A DNA stretch of 64,000 nt from an uncultured Clostridia bacterium (GTDB lineage: Bacteria > Bacillota > Clostridia > TANB77 > CAG-465), in contig CARYZD010000003.1 of NCBI GenBank assembly GCA_949106495.1, forward strand, positions 62,001 to 126,000, in the 5' to 3' direction. Shown piece after piece: positions 62,445-64,000 of this stretch (the stretch's first letter is position 1; each line of letters begins with the position of its first letter). The notes beneath the pieces were generated by a model. The model had not been told where the DNA came from. It did no database searches and worked only from the letters and a program-made list of their open reading frames with translations. Position numbers and translations under genes: made by a program.

Positions 62445-64000
62445 TTAATAATCATCAGTGTTTTTCTTTCCACTTTTTCCAAATAATTTATCAAATTTAG
62501 ATTCAAGTTCTGATTGTAAATCAAATTCATCATTTTGTGATTTTTTACTACTTGATGATATTGGATTATAATCATTATCTTCATATAAGTTATTATATGA
62601 AGAACTTGACATTCCTTCTGCTAGTGGACTAGTATCAATTTCTGCATCTCTTTTTTTATTAACTTCATATGAAGCATAATTTTTACTAGGTGATGTAGTA
62701 GAAGATGTAACTGTACTACTTGTGTCTACATCAATAGATGATGTATCTACTTCAACTTCTTTTTGTCGTGATCTTAAAATTTCTTGTGCTCTTCTTTTTC
62801 TATCAGCTAAATATTTTTGTACATCAAAGTATGAATATGGAATTGGTTGAGGTATTGGCATCTCTTTAATACTTTCAATCTTTTTAGATTCTATAATTTC
62901 ACGTTTTGGATGACATGTAAAATACCAAGCTTTTTCTGCAAGTATAGGCTTTAGACCTCTTACCATAATTATTTCTTTGTTGTTATCTAATCTTCTTATT
63001 TCATCTACTGTCATAAGATCTCTTGCTTGTCTTTGTGTACTAATAGAAACACCTTGTTTTTTAGCTTCATCTTTATCTTTACTGATAGATTTTTGCTCTA
63101 TCTTAATTGTAGTTTGACCTAAGCTCTTTGAAAAATATTCAGCTGTTTTTTGTGAGTTAGTACCAAGCATTAACTGTGTGTCACAGTTACCTAATATATT
63201 TTCATATGAATCTTTATATAATGATTCTAATTGATCTAAAGATTGTACAATTATTGATATACTTATTCCTAAACTTCTTGTTGTACTAAGTTTCTTTTGG
63301 AAATCTGGAATTTGTCCAATATTTGCAAACTCATCAAGCAAGAAATATACTTGATTTGGAAGTCTTGAACCATAGTCATCTGCTTGTTTATATAATATTG
63401 AAAACATTTGACTAAAAAACATAGTTGATACGAAATCATATGTACTTTCAGCTGCTGATGTAATAACAAATATAGCTGTTTTCTTCTTTGCCACTTTATA
63501 AAAATCTATACTATTGGTTGATGTAATTCTTTGAATTGCTGGCATATCAAAAACACGCATTTTTGAAATAGAAGAAATAACTATACTTTGCATAGTTTTA
63601 TCTGCTGCTGTTTTAAATGATTCATATTGTATTCTACCAGGATGTTCTGGCATTAAATCATCTATAAATAATTTTTCAAATATACTTGAATCCGCACCAC
63701 CTTGACGAATAATATTTAAACAACTTCCTATATTTTGTTGTTCTAATGGTAATACAGATAATACATAGTATATTGTAGCACTTATTAACATTTTTGCAGT
63801 GTTATCCCAGAACGGGTCATCTCCACCGCCACCATCTTTGTTTGCTCCAGTTACAAGTATGTGAGCTAAAGTATCAACATCTTGATCTGAACAAATATTA
63901 GCAATTGGATTATAAAAATCACTATATGTTGGATTAACTAAGTTAAATGCTTTTACTTCATATCCTTCATCTATTAAAAATTTTGAAGTTTCTTTATATA
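62445..64000 (-). CDS. Type IV coupling protein VirD4/TraG-like (5' end beyond window)
   Basis: At least 518 residues, open to the right edge. The visible part contains the end of a motor domain (YNPIANI, DDPFWDNTAKMLISATIYY), Walker B FLLDEFANIGQIPDF, the TraG motif LSTTRSLGISISIIVQSLDQLE and the Arg/Gly-type TQLMLGTNSQKTAEYFS. A Ser/Thr/Asp-rich, low-complexity tail follows (about the last 130 residues). Such ATPases bring DNA-relaxase complexes to a type IV secretion channel. Its presence suggests an integrative conjugative or mobilisable element, mostly beyond 64000. Confidence 0.88.
   Translation of the reverse strand, partial: YKETSKFLIDEGYEVKAFNLVNPTYSDFYNPIANICSDQDVDTLAHILVTGANKDGGGGDDPFWDNTAKMLISATIYYVLSVLPLEQQNIGSCLNIIRQGGADSSIFEKLFIDDLMPEHPGRIQYESFKTAADKTMQSIVISSISKMRVFDMPAIQRITSTNSIDFYKVAKKKTAIFVITSAAESTYDFVSTMFFSQMFSILYKQADDYGSRLPNQVYFLLDEFANIGQIPDFQKKLSTTRSLGISISIIVQSLDQLESLYKDSYENILGNCDTQLMLGTNSQKTAEYFSKSLGQTTIKIEQKSISKDKDEAKKQGVSISTQRQARDLMTVDEIRRLDNNKEIIMVRGLKPILAEKAWYFTCHPKREIIESKKIESIKEMPIPQPIPYSYFDVQKYLADRKRRAQEILRSRQKEVEVDTSSIDVDTSSTVTSSTTSPSKNYASYEVNKKRDAEIDTSPLAEGMSSSSYNNLYEDNDYNPISSSSKKSQNDEFDLQSELESKFDKLFGKSGKKNTDDY

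Noticed and set aside
1..64000. CRISPR arrays, insertion sequences or integrase genes
   Set aside because: I read both strands for repeat-spacer units, transposase motifs and tyrosine/serine recombinases and saw none, which limits any claim about how the islands moved.

Overview
The window is AT-rich DNA from a spore-forming anaerobe of the class Clostridia (Bacillota). This rests on the strong AGGAGG ribosome sites, the adjacent cwlJ and gerQ spore-germination genes, the ffs-dnaX-ebfC-recR block, the acpS-metG-lepB-holB-ricT-ferredoxin operon, a walRK-like two-component pair and an FTR-like protein next to thioredoxin. I do not assign a genus. Most genes are on the minus strand.

Left part (1-7200): a partial HipA-like gene, then a housekeeping operon read leftwards (acpS, metG, lepB, holB, ricT, ferredoxin), a surface Ig-like protein whose signal peptide is out of frame by one base, and tRNA-Pro(TGG). 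Positions 7500-16050 form a defence and accessory island. It holds an ASCH-like gene, a C5 methyltransferase and an Eco47II/Sau96I-type endonuclease in one operon with a 585-residue unknown protein, then a two-gene cassette of unknown function, a nested inverted repeat, a 45-nt 3' fragment of tRNA-Met that looks like an integration scar, and a FokI-like endonuclease split by a one-base frameshift. A GH13 amylase with its own promoter and terminator and visibly richer in G+C follows.

Middle (18.2-28.1 kb): cwlJ-gerQ, a FemAB-type transferase, a phosphoesterase, an SOS-type Y-family polymerase with a YolD partner, two convergent paralogous glycosyltransferases and a chromosomal-type ABC-F ATPase.

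The most unusual region is 28.2-37.2 kb, a tightly packed minus-strand operon of seven genes, also richer in G+C than its surroundings: PaaK/CapK-like adenylate-forming ligase, RaSEA/Elp3-like radical SAM protein, threonine-synthase-like PLP enzyme, fold-I aminotransferase, ureohydrolase, ABC-F ATPase and fold-III PLP decarboxylase. It has a near-consensus promoter with a 14-bp perfect palindrome in its leader, and a two-repeat AbrB/MraZ-like regulator lies just upstream. The enzyme set suggests an undescribed pathway to a small amino-acid-derived product, and the ABC-F protein could give ribosome self-protection. Function is inferred only.

Right part (38-64 kb): threonine aldolase, a MacB/FtsX-like ABC transporter with a large coiled-coil domain, phosphatase, cyclophilin, thioredoxin with a compact FTR-like protein, a membrane DnaJ protein, a ferritin-like protein facing a His-rich CobW GTPase, a Ca2+-type P-ATPase, a cassette of very small genes, hpt, tatD, the two-component pair, murI, recR, ebfC, dnaX and the SRP RNA. 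A type IV coupling protein runs off the right edge and suggests the start of a conjugative or mobilisable element. Three apparent frameshifts (near 6.97, 15.3 and 52.68 kb) all lie at short homopolymers, so assembly error must be weighed against real slippage.
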